A DNA stretch of 64,000 bases from an uncultured Paracoccaceae bacterium. GTDB lineage: Bacteria > Pseudomonadota > Alphaproteobacteria > Rhodobacterales > Rhodobacteraceae. Position numbers and translations under genes: made by a program. A model generated the notes under the pieces. The model was not told the DNA's origin, made no database searches, and saw only the letters and a list, made by a program, of their open reading frames with translations. How positions within the stretch are numbered: position 1 is the stretch's first letter; every line of letters starts with the position of its first letter. The stretch is taken from positions 1,500,001 through 1,564,000 of the forward strand of contig CANLVP010000001.1 of NCBI GenBank assembly GCA_947494675.1, read 5' to 3'. Positions 18,369 through 28,169 of this stretch are shown here, one piece after another.

Positions 18369-19121
18369 TTAAGGCGCGAGGTCCAATTTTTCACCATTAC
18401 GCAAAATGCCTTTGATCTGAGGGGTGTAGCTTTCGGCGTCCGCTGTGTGGGCGGCCCCCTCGTGCAGGATGAGCGCAGGTAACATGACAAAAGGCCCGCG
18501 CCCGGCCTGAACACCACGCAGCAAGAACCGTTGCGGAGATGCACCAATCCGCCCGGCAATCGGGCGCAGGATTAGACTGCCAAGGCGGTTTTGGGTCATC
18601 GCCAGAACCTCTGGCAGGCGACTGATGTGCTGAATGATGTTCAGGTGTCCTTTGGGGGCGAGGCGTTTGATCCCCACGTCCAGCCAATCGGCAAGCGGCG
18701 TGTCACCAGCGAATGCGATGTCGCGTCCGGCATCGTCCGAACCAGAGCCAGTGGTGCGATCATAGTAGGGCGGGTTCATGAAAACGTGGTTGAACTGCTT
18801 CTGGCGCAAGTCACTGGGCAACGTGCGCAAGTCGGCCTGCACAACAGTCATGTCAGCCTTGTTTTCGGTCGCGTTCCGACGGGCGAGCGCGGCATAGTCT
18901 TCCTGCACCTCAACCCCAGTGATCGACAGATCGGCGATGCGCGCGGCGAGGCAAAGCGACGCAGCCCCAGCGCCACAGCCCAATTCCAGAACCGTGTCGC
19001 CGGGTTTTGCGGCAATGCTCGCGGCCAAAAGGACAGGATCAACGCCCGCGCGATAGCCTTTGCGCGGCTGCCATAAGTGCACGCGGCCATCCAGAAAGGC
19101 GTCTTGCGTCAGGTCAGTCAC
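18369..19121 (-). CDS. tRNA1(Val) adenine-N6 methyltransferase-like (TrmN6/COG4123)
   Basis: 250 aa class I SAM-dependent methyltransferase. Motif I is LELGCGAGAASLCLA near residue 45; the catalytic NPPYY of N6-adenine methyltransferases lies near 115. The N-terminal FLDGRVHLWQPRKGYRAGVDPVLLA is characteristic of the COG4123/YfiC group that modifies A37 of tRNA1(Val). Its start overlaps the DUF2007 gene by 8 nt, so the two are co-translated. Substrate assignment rests on family resemblance. Confidence 0.85.
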   Translation of the reverse strand: MTDLTQDAFLDGRVHLWQPRKGYRAGVDPVLLAASIAAKPGDTVLELGCGAGAASLCLAARIADLSITGVEVQEDYAALARRNATENKADMTVVQADLRTLPSDLRQKQFNHVFMNPPYYDRTTGSGSDDAGRDIAFAGDTPLADWLDVGIKRLAPKGHLNIIQHISRLPEVLAMTQNRLGSLILRPIAGRIGASPQRFLLRGVQAGRGPFVMLPALILHEGAAHTADAESYTPQIKGILRNGEKLDLAP

Positions 19122-19332
19122 GGCCCAAATCGATTTCTGCGTCGCGCATCACGGCCTCTGCGATGAAGAGATCGCGGTCAGCGACCATCAGGCGCCGCGG
19201 CATAATGCCTATGCTTCCTTCGAGGACGCTCATATTTACGTCAAACTCAAAGACGGGTATATCCTCAGATCGCAACAGGGCGGTTGCAAAAGCGATGATC
19301 GTGGGGTCATTGGTGCGCAAAAGCTCTTTCAT
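19114..19332 (-). CDS. DUF2007 family small protein
   Basis: 72 aa from the Met of MKELLRTNDPT; the frame is open to 19368 and two other Met codons are possible starts, none with a strong ribosome site. DUF2007 proteins are small alpha-beta domains, often fused to or near signal-transduction proteins, with proposed effector-binding roles. It sits directly upstream of and overlaps the TrmN6-like gene and is divergent from the polyprenyl synthase gene 57 nt away. Confidence 0.75.
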   Translation of the reverse strand: MKELLRTNDPTIIAFATALLRSEDIPVFEFDVNMSVLEGSIGIMPRRLMVADRDLFIAEAVMRDAEIDLGRD

Positions 19333-19389
19333 ATTCATGACGTAAGACGCTGATGCGCCTTTGTCCATTCACCTGACGGACCGCACCCT

Positions 19390-20388
19390 ATGGGCCTAGA
19401 TCACGCTGCAACAAAACCGCATGAGCGGCTGGCCGATGCGCTGGCCGAGGACATGGAGGCGGTTAACGACATGATCCGGGCGCGGATGGCATCCGAGAAT
19501 GCGCCGCGTATTCCTGAGGTGACCGCGCATTTGGTTGAGGCTGGCGGCAAGCGGCTTCGCCCAATGCTGACGCTCGCGGCGGCGCGGATGTGCGGCTATG
19601 ACGGGCCCTATCACGTGCATCTGGCCTCAACGGTGGAGTTCATTCACACGGCCACCTTGCTGCACGATGACGTAGTGGACGAAAGCAAGCAGCGGCGGGG
19701 CCGCCCGACGGCGAACTTGCTCTGGGACAACACTAGCAGCGTGTTGGTCGGGGATTATCTCTTTGCGCGGTCGTTCCAGTTGATGGTCGAAACCGGGTCA
19801 ATGCGGGTGCTCGACATTCTGGCAAACGCCGCGGCGACCATTGCCGAAGGCGAGGTTTTGCAGCTCACGGCAGCGGCCAACCTTGAGACCACCGAAGAGA
19901 TTTATCTGAAGGTCGTGCGCGGCAAGACGGCGGCGCTGTTCTCTGCCGCCATGGAGGTCGGCGGCGTGATTGCGGGTCAGAATGATGCGCTGGTGCAGGC
20001 CCTGTTTGACTATGGAGATGCGCTGGGCATCGCGTTCCAGATCGTTGACGATTTGCTCGACTACGGTGGCACGGATGCTACTGGCAAAGACATTGGTGAC
20101 GATTTCCGCGAGCGTAAGCTGACGTTACCTGTGATCCGCGCGGTGGCCGCAGCGGATGCGGATGAGCGGGCGTTCTGGGTCAAGACCATTGAAAAGGGGC
20201 GGCAGGATGAGGGTGACTTGGACGAAGCCCTGCGTCTGATTGCCAAGCACGGAACCATGGAAGCGACACGTGTTGATGCTGTTGCATGGGCGGAAAAAGC
20301 CAAAGCATCGCTTGCGCCGCTGCCTGCGCATCAGATCAAGGACATGCTGATCGATCTGGCAGACTACGTGGTCGCGCGGATCGTCTAA
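19390..20388 (+). CDS. polyprenyl diphosphate synthase (octa/decaprenyl type)
   Basis: 332 aa trans-prenyltransferase that builds the isoprenoid side chain of ubiquinone from IPP and an allylic primer. First Asp-rich motif LLHDDVVDESKQRRGRP near residues 93-108 and second VDDLLDYGG near 218, with the GGKRLRP IPP-binding patch near 52. Rhodobacterales use ubiquinone-10, but chain length cannot be read from sequence by eye. It converges on ispE with a 4-nt overlap of stop codons; both serve isoprenoid metabolism. Confidence 0.93.
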   Translation: MGLDHAATKPHERLADALAEDMEAVNDMIRARMASENAPRIPEVTAHLVEAGGKRLRPMLTLAAARMCGYDGPYHVHLASTVEFIHTATLLHDDVVDESKQRRGRPTANLLWDNTSSVLVGDYLFARSFQLMVETGSMRVLDILANAAATIAEGEVLQLTAAANLETTEEIYLKVVRGKTAALFSAAMEVGGVIAGQNDALVQALFDYGDALGIAFQIVDDLLDYGGTDATGKDIGDDFRERKLTLPVIRAVAAADADERAFWVKTIEKGRQDEGDLDEALRLIAKHGTMEATRVDAVAWAEKAKASLAPLPAHQIKDMLIDLADYVVARIV

Positions 20389-21239
20389 AGCACCTGCGCG
20401 GGCGCGACCCACCATGCCATTTCACTGACCTGAATGGCGCGTGCCACGTGCCGCGCGTCGGCCATGTTAGGCACAAGACCAAAACATGTGGCGCCAGACC
20501 CCGACATGCCTGCGAATTTCACGTTGGGCATGGCAGAGAGTTTGGCCAGTGCCGTATCGATTTCCGGCGCGAGGGCGCGGGCGGGAGGTAGCAGGTCATT
20601 GCGCTGCTGACGCAGCCAATGAACGAAGCCGTCAAAATCAGCACCATCCGGCAGGGAATCCATCGGCGGGTTGCTGCGGCTCGACAGGCCGCGAAAGATG
20701 CCTTGGGTCGGCACCTTGACCCGTGGGTTCACCAACACAACGGCGCAATCGGGCAGGTTTAGCACGGGCGTCAGCACGTCGCCGATGCCGGTCATGCGTT
20801 GTGGGGTCGGGGCTGCCATGCAGACCGGCACATCCGCGCCAAGGGCCAGAACCTCTGCCATATGGGGCGAGAGCGGCGGGACATTCCACAGATCGGCAAG
20901 TAAAGATAGGGCGGTCGCGGCATCCGATGATCCACCCCCAATGCCCGCCGCATTCGGCAGGTGTTTTTCCAAGGTGATGGCCGCACCTTGGGTGACCCCA
21001 TGGACCCTGCGCAACGTCTCTGCGGCGCGGATCACAAGGTTTGTGTGATCAGTGGGGACGCCTTCGGAAAACGGGCCATTCACGCTGATCCGCAAATCAG
21101 TCGCCAATGTGACGTCAATCTGGTCGGCCACATCGGCAAAAACCACAAGGCTATCAAGAAGATGGTATCCGTCGTCGCGCTGCCCCGTGACATGCAGCGT
21201 CAGGTTGATCTTTGCAGGTGCGCGCCCCTTATGGATCAT
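20385..21239 (-). CDS. ispE: 4-diphosphocytidyl-2-C-methyl-D-erythritol kinase
   Basis: 284 aa GHMP kinase of the non-mevalonate isoprenoid pathway. The start MIHKGRAPAKINLTLHVTG is typical, the GHMP ATP loop LPNAAGIGGGSSDAA lies near 95, and GMSGSGATCFG near 250 forms the third GHMP motif. Start 21239 gives the usual family length; it overlaps the TPR gene by 11 nt, implying coupling. Open frame upstream to 21533 is shadow of the TPR gene. Confidence 0.95.
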   Translation of the reverse strand: MIHKGRAPAKINLTLHVTGQRDDGYHLLDSLVVFADVADQIDVTLATDLRISVNGPFSEGVPTDHTNLVIRAAETLRRVHGVTQGAAITLEKHLPNAAGIGGGSSDAATALSLLADLWNVPPLSPHMAEVLALGADVPVCMAAPTPQRMTGIGDVLTPVLNLPDCAVVLVNPRVKVPTQGIFRGLSSRSNPPMDSLPDGADFDGFVHWLRQQRNDLLPPARALAPEIDTALAKLSAMPNVKFAGMSGSGATCFGLVPNMADARHVARAIQVSEMAWWVAPAQVL

Positions 21240-22950
21240 CGTTGGCAACGGTGATCGGATCGGCACCCTCGGACGCCAGCACCGCATCAAGACCCAGCTC
21301 AAGCTTATCGCGGATGCGCTGGGCAAGCTCTTCTTCGGGGTCCAAGGACAAGGCGCGGTGCCACTGGAATGCGGCCTCAATCTTGCGGCCAACGGCCCAA
21401 TAGACATCGCCAAGGTGGTCGTTGACAATGGGGTCCACGGCCTCGAGCGCGGCAGCGCGTTCCATATGCACGACGGCCTCATCATAGCGGCCAAGCTGGA
21501 ACAGGACCCAGCCAAGGCTGTCGACGATGGCACCGTTGTCGGGGCGGGCCGCGACGGCGGTTTCGATCATCTGCAAAGCCTCGTCGAGCTTTTCGCCGCG
21601 TTCAACGAGCGAATAGCCCAAGTAGTTCAGCACCTGTGGTTGATCTGGACGCAACTCGAGTGCGGCGCGAAAGTCGGCTTCGGCCTCTGGCCAGTTGTCC
21701 TGCGCATGGGACGTAATCGCGCGGGCATAGAGCACCAGCCAGCGGTTCGGGTCTTCCGGGCCATAAAGGTCAAGTGCATCGCTATAGGCGGCATGGGCAT
21801 CGGCGTAGTTTGATTGCCCGCGCAGCACGTCGCCCAGTTTTGAGTGCACAAAAGGCAATTCCGGGTTCGTGCGCGCCAAGGCCTGCGCCACTTCAATTGC
21901 GGCGTCAGGACGGTCCAGACGGCGCAGCGCATCGATCCGCGCCATTTCCGCGTTGGGGAAAGAGGGTGAGGTTTGTGGCACACGGGCGAGTGTTTCGCTT
22001 GCCAATTCGTATTGATCGAGGGACTGCAGCAACCCGGCGCTCAACATAATCGCGTCCGTGTTGTCCGGATTCAGGTATTCGGCGACGCGGGAATATTGCA
22101 GCGTATAGGTTTCCTGCGCCTCTCCCTGCAACAGCCCGGCGATCATATGGATTACTTCACCAAAGCCCTCAGTTGGACCTGTGACGATGGAAAACGGGAC
22201 GGTTTCACCATCTGAGAGCTGCGCCCGCAAAAGCGCCAGACCGGGATCAAAGCTTTGCCCGAACGCGTTTTCGAGCATGGCGAGCGCGTCGTCGTTTCGG
22301 TCCAACTGACTGAGCACTTGGGCGTGGGCAATTGCGGCGCGGGCGTTCAGTGGGATCTGGCCCGCCCCGGACAAGAGCGCATCCGCGCCTTCAAAATCAC
22401 CGACTGAGGCAAGTGCCAGCGCCTTATGATAGTTGCCATAGGCGCGCATGCCTTCGGTTTCGATCACCTCATCAAAGCTTGCGACGGCTTTGGTCATGTC
22501 GCCAAGCCCGACGCTCGCCCAGGCCTGGGCAAGGCCATCCACGAGTGGGCTGACGCTTTGGCCCGTCTCCAGCGTGTCAAAGATGGCCATCCAGTCGCCC
22601 GATTTTGCGGCCGACGCGTCAATAACAAGATTGGCGGTCTGGCTTTGGATGCCAAGAGTCACCATGGCTTGTGCAACGGGCAGGGCGCGGTCGACCTGAC
22701 CGAGTGCGACAAAGGCTGATACGGCGCTTTCCAGCAGCAGGGGATTTTCGGGATCAGAAATCAGCGCTTTGGTATAATAGATCGCGCCTTGCGCATAATC
22801 ACTTGAAATCGCCGCCTGACGCGCAGCCAGATAAGCGCCTGCATCGGGGTCAGCCATGGATGGTGGTGCGGCAAACACCATGCTCGCCAAAATCGCGCTA
22901 CGCAAAGTCGTCTTAAACACTCGGAATGCTCCCACAAAAAACTGCCCCAA
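21229..22950 (-). CDS. exported TPR-repeat protein
   Basis: 573 aa. The N-terminus has a basic and hydrophobic stretch ending in PSMA just before DPDAG, resembling a signal peptide cut near residue 33. The remainder is a solenoid of roughly ten to twelve tetratricopeptide-like repeats; the clearest are near the C-terminus (LNYLGYSLVERGEKLDEAL, VDSLGWVLFQLGRYDEAVVH, NDHLGDVYWAVGRKIEAAF). Such proteins act as protein-protein scaffolds in the periplasm. It is transcribed just ahead of ispE. Specific role unknown. Confidence 0.88.
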   Translation of the reverse strand: MGQFFVGAFRVFKTTLRSAILASMVFAAPPSMADPDAGAYLAARQAAISSDYAQGAIYYTKALISDPENPLLLESAVSAFVALGQVDRALPVAQAMVTLGIQSQTANLVIDASAAKSGDWMAIFDTLETGQSVSPLVDGLAQAWASVGLGDMTKAVASFDEVIETEGMRAYGNYHKALALASVGDFEGADALLSGAGQIPLNARAAIAHAQVLSQLDRNDDALAMLENAFGQSFDPGLALLRAQLSDGETVPFSIVTGPTEGFGEVIHMIAGLLQGEAQETYTLQYSRVAEYLNPDNTDAIMLSAGLLQSLDQYELASETLARVPQTSPSFPNAEMARIDALRRLDRPDAAIEVAQALARTNPELPFVHSKLGDVLRGQSNYADAHAAYSDALDLYGPEDPNRWLVLYARAITSHAQDNWPEAEADFRAALELRPDQPQVLNYLGYSLVERGEKLDEALQMIETAVAARPDNGAIVDSLGWVLFQLGRYDEAVVHMERAAALEAVDPIVNDHLGDVYWAVGRKIEAAFQWHRALSLDPEEELAQRIRDKLELGLDAVLASEGADPITVANDDP

Positions 22951-23020
22951 CCGACACCCTAGGGGGTCCCTTGGATGGGCGCAAATGACAGGACGTCACA
23001 GTGGCGAAATGTTGCAAAGA

Positions 23021-23052
23021 AAAGAATAAGGGGCGGAAAGTTTCCGCCCCTT
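23021..23052 (-). terminator. terminator of ETF-QO gene
   Basis: On the minus strand, a 12-bp inverted repeat (AAGGGGCGGAAA / TTTCCGCCCCTT, the innermost pairs forming the loop) is followed by ATTCTTTTCTTT. It lies 7 nt after the ETF-QO stop codon. Confidence 0.75.
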
Positions 23053-23058
23053 GCCCGT

Positions 23059-24711
23059 CTACATGTTCGGGTAGTTCGGTCCATCGCCACCTTGCGGGAC
23101 GGTCCAGGTGATGTTCTGGCTCGGGTCTTTGATGTCGCAGGTCTTGCAGTGGACACAGTTCTGGAAATTGATCTGGAACCTTGTGTCTTTGCCCTCTTCC
23201 TCGACAAATTCATACACGCCAGCGGGGCAATAGCGAGCAGATGGGCCCGCGTATTTCGCCAAGTTCACGCTGACCGGCACGGATGGGTCAGTTAGCTGCA
23301 GATGCGCTGGCTGGCTTTCTTCGTGATTGGTAAAGCTGAACGCGACGTTGGTCAGGCGGTCAAACGACAGCTTGCCGTCTGGTTTGGGATAGTCGATGGC
23401 TTTGTGCTTGCTCGCCTCTTCGGTGGCGTCCGCGTCCGACTTGCCGTGTTTCAGCGTGCCAAGCAGAGATGCCCCAAAGAAGGTGTTCCACCACATGTCA
23501 AAGCCGCCAACGGTCAGTGACGCGATGAAGCCCTTGTTGGACCAAAGCGGCTTCACATTGCGCACCTTCTTGAGGTCGTCGCCAATCTCGCCCGTGCGCA
23601 CCATTGCCTCATAACCGTCCAGCATATCGCCGCCGCGCCCTTCGGACATGGCCACAACTGCCGCCTCAGCCGCCGCAATGCCCGACAGCATTGCGTTGTG
23701 GTTGCCCTTGATCCTAGGGACGTTGACCATGCCAGCCGCACAACCGAGCAGCGCACCGCCGGGGAATTCAAGCTGCGGCATCGACTGATAACCGCCCTCA
23801 GAAATTGCGCGCGCGCCATAAGCCACACGTTTGCCGCCTTCCAACAAGTCAGCGACCATGGGGTGATGCTTGAAGCGCTGGAACTCCATGTAGGGGAAGA
23901 CGTGCGGGTTTTTGTAGTTCAGATGCACCACAAAGCCCACGTAGACCTGATTGTTTTCAAGGTGATAGATAAAGGACCCGCCACCTGCGTTGCTACCAAG
24001 CGGCCAGCCGGAGGTGTGGGTCACAGTGCCTTCTTTGTGCTTTTCGGGATCGATTTCCCAAATCTCTTTCATGCCCAGGCCGTATTTCTGGACGTCAGAT
24101 TTCGCGGCGAGGTCGTATTTTGCGATCACCTGCTTGGACAGGGACCCGCGCACGCCTTCACCAAGGAAGACGTATTTACCGTGCAGTTCCATGCCCGGTT
24201 CGTAGTTCGGGCCCTGGCTGCCATCGGCCTCTTTGCCGAATTCACCGGCCACGACGCCTTTGACTTCGCCGTTGTCGCCATAGACCAGTTCCGAACAGGA
24301 CATCCCGGGAAAGATTTCGACGCCAAGCTCTTCGGCCTGTTCGGCCATCCAACGGCAGACGTTGCCCATCGACACGATGTAGTTGCCGTGGTTGTTCATC
24401 AGTGGCGGCATGGCAAAGTTCGGCAGACGTACCTCACCGGCGGCACCGAGGATGTAGAAGTTGTCTTCTTTGACCGGCACGTTCAGCGGCGCGCCCTTTT
24501 CTTGCCAGTCCGGGATCAGCTTATTCAGGCCAACAGGGTCCAACACCGCACCCGACAGGATATGCGCGCCAACTTCAGAGCCTTTTTCAAGGACCACGAC
24601 GTTCAGGTCAGCGTCCAGTTGTTTCAGGCGGATGGCCGCCGAAAGGCCAGCAGGGCCAGCGCCCACGATGACCACGTCATATTCCATTGCTTCGCGTTCG
24701 ATATCGGCCAC
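23059..24711 (-). CDS. electron transfer flavoprotein-ubiquinone oxidoreductase
   Basis: 550 aa from a GTG at 24711 that has AAGGA 8 nt upstream; the frame extends to a TTG at 24735. Inner-membrane-associated FAD and [4Fe-4S] enzyme that passes electrons from ETF (fatty acid, amino acid and one-carbon oxidation) to ubiquinone. FAD motif [14 protein letters not shown] begins about eleven residues in. The C-terminal iron-sulfur ligands are in CPAGVYEF and NCVHCKTCDIKDP. ETF subunits are not in the window. Strong terminator follows. Confidence 0.96.
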   Translation of the reverse strand: MADIEREAMEYDVVIVGAGPAGLSAAIRLKQLDADLNVVVLEKGSEVGAHILSGAVLDPVGLNKLIPDWQEKGAPLNVPVKEDNFYILGAAGEVRLPNFAMPPLMNNHGNYIVSMGNVCRWMAEQAEELGVEIFPGMSCSELVYGDNGEVKGVVAGEFGKEADGSQGPNYEPGMELHGKYVFLGEGVRGSLSKQVIAKYDLAAKSDVQKYGLGMKEIWEIDPEKHKEGTVTHTSGWPLGSNAGGGSFIYHLENNQVYVGFVVHLNYKNPHVFPYMEFQRFKHHPMVADLLEGGKRVAYGARAISEGGYQSMPQLEFPGGALLGCAAGMVNVPRIKGNHNAMLSGIAAAEAAVVAMSEGRGGDMLDGYEAMVRTGEIGDDLKKVRNVKPLWSNKGFIASLTVGGFDMWWNTFFGASLLGTLKHGKSDADATEEASKHKAIDYPKPDGKLSFDRLTNVAFSFTNHEESQPAHLQLTDPSVPVSVNLAKYAGPSARYCPAGVYEFVEEEGKDTRFQINFQNCVHCKTCDIKDPSQNITWTVPQGGDGPNYPNM

Positions 24712-24834
24712 GGTCACGATCCTTCGATTGATCAAGAAACTTTGTTGCGCACCGGGTTAGCGTAAGGTTGCGACATGGGCAATCGGGACACGACGTTAAA
24801 ACGCTTCTCCGCGACCTGATAGCGCGGGTTGCAC

Positions 24835-24865
24835 TTGACACTGGCTTGCCCACATAAGCTATGAA
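24835..24865 (+). promoter_or_regulatory. possible greA promoter
   Basis: TTGACA at 24835-24840 and TATGAA at 24860-24865, 39 nt before the greA start. The 19-nt spacer is longer than ideal, so the -10 assignment is uncertain; the -35 is a full consensus. Confidence 0.35.
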
Positions 24866-24903
24866 CGTTCGATTGATAGATTTACGCCCAAAGGGGTGAC
24901 GGT

Positions 24904-25374
24904 ATGGAAAAAATTCTGATGACACAGTCCGGCTTTGCCAAGCTGGACGCAGAACTCAAGCACCTGAAAACGGTGGAACGCCCGGCGATCATCCGTGCGA
25001 TTTCCGAAGCGCGCGAGCATGGCGATTTGTCTGAGAACGCGGAGTATCATTCCGCCAAGGAAAAGCAGTCCTTTATCGAAGGCCGCGTGAAAGAGCTGGA
25101 AGGCGCAATTTCGCTCGCGGATGTGATTGATCTGTCGAAGCTTTCGGGGTCGATCAAATTTGGCGCGACCATCGAATTGGTGGACGAAGATACCGACGAA
25201 GAAAAGACGTTTCAGATTGTGGGCGAATACGAGGCCGACATCGAAAAGGGCTTGCTCAATATCAAGTCCCCCTTGGCCCGCGCCATGATCGGCAAGGAAG
25301 AGGGTGACAGCGTCGAAGTGCGCACGCCCGGCGGTGAAAAATCCTACGAGATCCTCAAGGTCACGTATCAATAG
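24904..25374 (+). CDS. greA: transcription elongation factor GreA
   Basis: 156 aa, exact family length. Rescues backtracked RNA polymerase by stimulating transcript cleavage. The coiled-coil tip carries the acidic pair in [12 protein letters not shown] (Asp and Glu near residues 41-44) followed by HSAKEKQ; the C-terminal FKBP-like domain ends with the PGGEKSYEI strand. AAGGGGTGACGGT precedes the ATG. Eleven nt separate it from the next gene. Confidence 0.97.
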   Translation: MEKILMTQSGFAKLDAELKHLKTVERPAIIRAISEAREHGDLSENAEYHSAKEKQSFIEGRVKELEGAISLADVIDLSKLSGSIKFGATIELVDEDTDEEKTFQIVGEYEADIEKGLLNIKSPLARAMIGKEEGDSVEVRTPGGEKSYEILKVTYQ

Positions 25375-25385
25375 CAGAGGCACGC

Positions 25386-26372
25386 ATGTCCGAGGGGCCG
25401 CGCAAACCCGTTTTGGTCAACGACACCGGCGTTAGCTCGACCGAGGTCGTGGCGATTGTGCTGTCTGTCGTCTGGATGGCGGCTGTTGGGCTGTTTTTCC
25501 TGCTTGTCCCGCCTGCACCTGCCGAAGGCGAATCTGCTGACAGCTTGCGGATCGTTCTGATCCTGATGGCGATCTTTTTGCCGGTTGCGATGATCTGGGT
25601 GGCCGCGGTTGCCGCGCGCACAAGCCGGATCATGCGCGAGGAATCCTACCGCCTGCAATCGGCCATCGATGGCTTGCGCCAAAGCTACGTCGCCGACCGG
25701 AGCCAGAGCGGCAGCACCGTCCCAACGGTCGAAAAAAAGCTGAACGAAATCGCGCAGACCGCACGCAAGACGGAAACAGCGCTTGCCACCTTTGCGTCGT
25801 CCCGCGATGCGCAAAAGGCAAAGGCCGCGCCGCTGCATCCCCAGCCGAAAGAGGATCAACCGACGCTGGCGCTGGGCACTTCTGCCGAGGATATGACGCC
25901 GCCGCTGAGCCGGATCGATTTCGTGCGTGCGCTGAACTTTCCTGACAACGATCAGGACGCCCAAGGGTTTGGGGCGCTGCGTCGCGCGCTGAAAGATCGA
26001 ACTGCGCGGCAATTGGTGCAGGCCAGCCAAGACGTGCTGACGCTGCTGTCGCAAGACGGCATCTACATGGATGATCTGCGTCCCGACCGTGCCCGGCCCG
26101 AGATTTGGCGCCGCTTTGCCCAAGGTGAACGTGGGCGGACAATGGCATCGCTTGGCGGTATCCGGGACCGGTCGTCGCTGGCGCTGACCGCCGGGCGCAT
26201 GCGCGAAGACACGATTTTTCGCGACGCCGCGCATCATTTTTTGCGGCTCTTCGACAAGATGCTTGTGACGTTTGAACCCGATGCCAGCGACGAAGACCTG
26301 ATTGCGCTGTCTGAAACCCGGACATCCCGCGCATTCATGCTCCTGGGCCGCGTGACAGGCGCTTTCGACTAA
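25386..26372 (+). CDS. uncharacterised inner-membrane protein with coiled coil
   Basis: 328 aa, no family recognised. Two transmembrane helices (about residues 19-42 and 55-77) separated by a short acidic loop, then a coiled-coil-like stretch (about 80-150) containing VEKKLNEIAQTARKTETAL, a Pro/Ala-rich linker, and a helical C-terminal domain with FVRALNFPDNDQDAQGF and LLRLFDKML-like segments. Topology suggests both termini in the cytoplasm. It lies between greA and a carrier gene whose GTG starts one base after this stop codon. Confidence 0.8.
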   Translation: MSEGPRKPVLVNDTGVSSTEVVAIVLSVVWMAAVGLFFLLVPPAPAEGESADSLRIVLILMAIFLPVAMIWVAAVAARTSRIMREESYRLQSAIDGLRQSYVADRSQSGSTVPTVEKKLNEIAQTARKTETALATFASSRDAQKAKAAPLHPQPKEDQPTLALGTSAEDMTPPLSRIDFVRALNFPDNDQDAQGFGALRRALKDRTARQLVQASQDVLTLLSQDGIYMDDLRPDRARPEIWRRFAQGERGRTMASLGGIRDRSSLALTAGRMREDTIFRDAAHHFLRLFDKMLVTFEPDASDEDLIALSETRTSRAFMLLGRVTGAFD

Positions 26373-27302
26373 GTGCTGGACATCCTCCTCCAGACCCTGC
26401 CGTTCTTTGCGCTGATCGGATTAGGCTATGGGTCAGGACGCACCGGTTTTTTCAGCCGAGAGGCGACGGCATATCTCACGAAATTCGTCTTTTACTTTGC
26501 GCTCTCGGCGATGCTGTTCCGGTTTTCGGCGAACCTGTCCTTGGCTGAGATTTTGGACTGGCCCTTTGTCGGGGCTTATCTGTCGGCCACCTTGGTCGTG
26601 TACGGCTTTGCCACCGTCGTCGCGATGCTGCGCGGTCTGCCCGTGGCCGAAGCGGCGGTGGAAGCGCAATGCGCTGTCATCGGCAATGTCGGCTTTTTGG
26701 GCATTCCGATGCTGATCTTGCTGTTGGGGGAGGCGGCCGTTGGACCGGTCATGCTGGTGCTTGCTGTCGATCTGATCGTCTTTGGCAGTCTCATCGTGAT
26801 CCTCATCACCGGTAGCCGGGACGGGCGGTTTAGCCTTGCGGTTCTGGGCACCGTTGGCATGGGGCTGCTCAAAAACCCGATGATCGTGTCCATCGTGTTG
26901 GGGCTGATCGTGTCGTCCTTGGCGCTGCCGATCCCCGATCCGGTCAACTCCTTCTTGTTGATCCTGGGCGGTGCCGCGACGCCCGGCGCGCTTTTTGCGA
27001 TTGGCGCGTCGCTGGCCACCAAGTCGGCGGAACGCATCAGCGTTGCGGGCTGGCTGTCGTTCAGCAAATTGGTGCTGCATCCGGCAGCTGTGGCCGTTAC
27101 CGCCTTGCTGGTCTTTGACGTGGCCCCCTATGCCGCCGGTGTGATGATCGCCGCTGCCGCTTTGCCCGTTGCGGGCAACGTCTACATCATCGCGCAACAC
27201 TATGGCGTGGCCCCTGCACGGGTGTCCGCCTCTATCCTGATTTCGACCGCGTTCAGCGTCTTGACGGTCTCGGGCGTGATTGCATGGGTGACAAGCTTCT
27301 GA
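26373..27302 (+). CDS. AEC (auxin efflux carrier) family transporter
   Basis: 309 aa, GTG start directly after the preceding TAA. Ten hydrophobic segments in two five-helix halves, with the family-typical NVGFLGIPM in helix four and GGAATPGALFAIGASLA in the second half. AEC proteins of bacteria export or exchange small carboxylates such as malate or malonate. Substrate is not predictable here. Confidence 0.88.
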   Translation: MLDILLQTLPFFALIGLGYGSGRTGFFSREATAYLTKFVFYFALSAMLFRFSANLSLAEILDWPFVGAYLSATLVVYGFATVVAMLRGLPVAEAAVEAQCAVIGNVGFLGIPMLILLLGEAAVGPVMLVLAVDLIVFGSLIVILITGSRDGRFSLAVLGTVGMGLLKNPMIVSIVLGLIVSSLALPIPDPVNSFLLILGGAATPGALFAIGASLATKSAERISVAGWLSFSKLVLHPAAVAVTALLVFDVAPYAAGVMIAAAALPVAGNVYIIAQHYGVAPARVSASILISTAFSVLTVSGVIAWVTSF

Positions 27303-27341
27303 CCCTGCGGTAGCCCTTGTTCAAACGGTAGGGGATAGGCG

Positions 27342-28169
27342 ATGAAAACGATCTCAGAAAATCGGTGTTTTGGCGGGACGCAGGGCGTCTATTCACACAG
27401 CTCAACAGCGACGGGCACAGAGATGACGTTCGGCCTGTTCCTGCCGGAAGAGGCGCAACACGCCCCGGTACCAACGCTTTGGTATCTGTCCGGCCTGACC
27501 TGCACCCATGAGAACGCAATGACCAAGGCCGCCGCACAAGGCTGGGCGGCGGAACAGGGCATCGCGCTGGTCTTTCCCGATACATCCCCGCGCGGTGAGG
27601 GCGTGGCGGATGATCCGGCCTATGATCTGGGGCAGGGCGCGGGGTTTTATCTGGACGCGACGGCGGACCCTTGGGCGCCGCATTTTCAGATGGAAACCTA
27701 TATCATGCAGGACCTGCCGACCCTGATCACGGATCATTTCGCCGTCGATCCTGATCGCCACGCGATCACCGGCCATTCCATGGGCGGTCATGGGGCGCTG
27801 ACCCTAGCGATGAAAAACCCCGGACGGTTCAAATCCGTCTCGGCGTTTTCACCCATTTGCCACCCTTCGGCCAGTGATTGGGGCCGCAAGCAGTTTCAGG
27901 CCTATTTGGGGTCAGAGGAGGCGGGCAAGGCCCATGATGCGACCCTTTTGATGCGGGAAAACGGGCTTGATGCGCCGATCTTGATCGATACGGGCACCGC
28001 TGATCAGTTTGGCGATTTGTTGGGGACAGAGCATTTGGCCGGGGCCATCGCGGCCCGCCGTCAGCCTGCGCAAATTCGCCTGCAGGACGGCTATGACCAT
28101 AGCTATTTCTTCGTCTCGACCTTTATCGAGGACCACGTCGCATTCCATGCAGAGGCGCTTTATTCGTGA
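27342..28169 (+). CDS. fghA: S-formylglutathione hydrolase
   Basis: 275 aa esterase-D-type alpha/beta hydrolase that completes glutathione-dependent formaldehyde oxidation, releasing formate and glutathione. Catalytic triad visible: Ser146 in TGHSMGGHG, Asp221 in DTGTADQF and His253 in YDHSYFF. The oxyanion region [11 protein letters not shown] is characteristic. No formaldehyde dehydrogenase gene lies beside it. Its 3' end overlaps the next gene by 4 nt. Confidence 0.94.
   Translation: MKTISENRCFGGTQGVYSHSSTATGTEMTFGLFLPEEAQHAPVPTLWYLSGLTCTHENAMTKAAAQGWAAEQGIALVFPDTSPRGEGVADDPAYDLGQGAGFYLDATADPWAPHFQMETYIMQDLPTLITDHFAVDPDRHAITGHSMGGHGALTLAMKNPGRFKSVSAFSPICHPSASDWGRKQFQAYLGSEEAGKAHDATLLMRENGLDAPILIDTGTADQFGDLLGTEHLAGAIAARRQPAQIRLQDGYDHSYFFVSTFIEDHVAFHAEALYS

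Noticed and set aside
23698-24765. 355-codon plus-strand ORF opposite ETF-QO
   Set aside because: Antisense to a gene with complete FAD and iron-sulfur motifs; no start signal or family.
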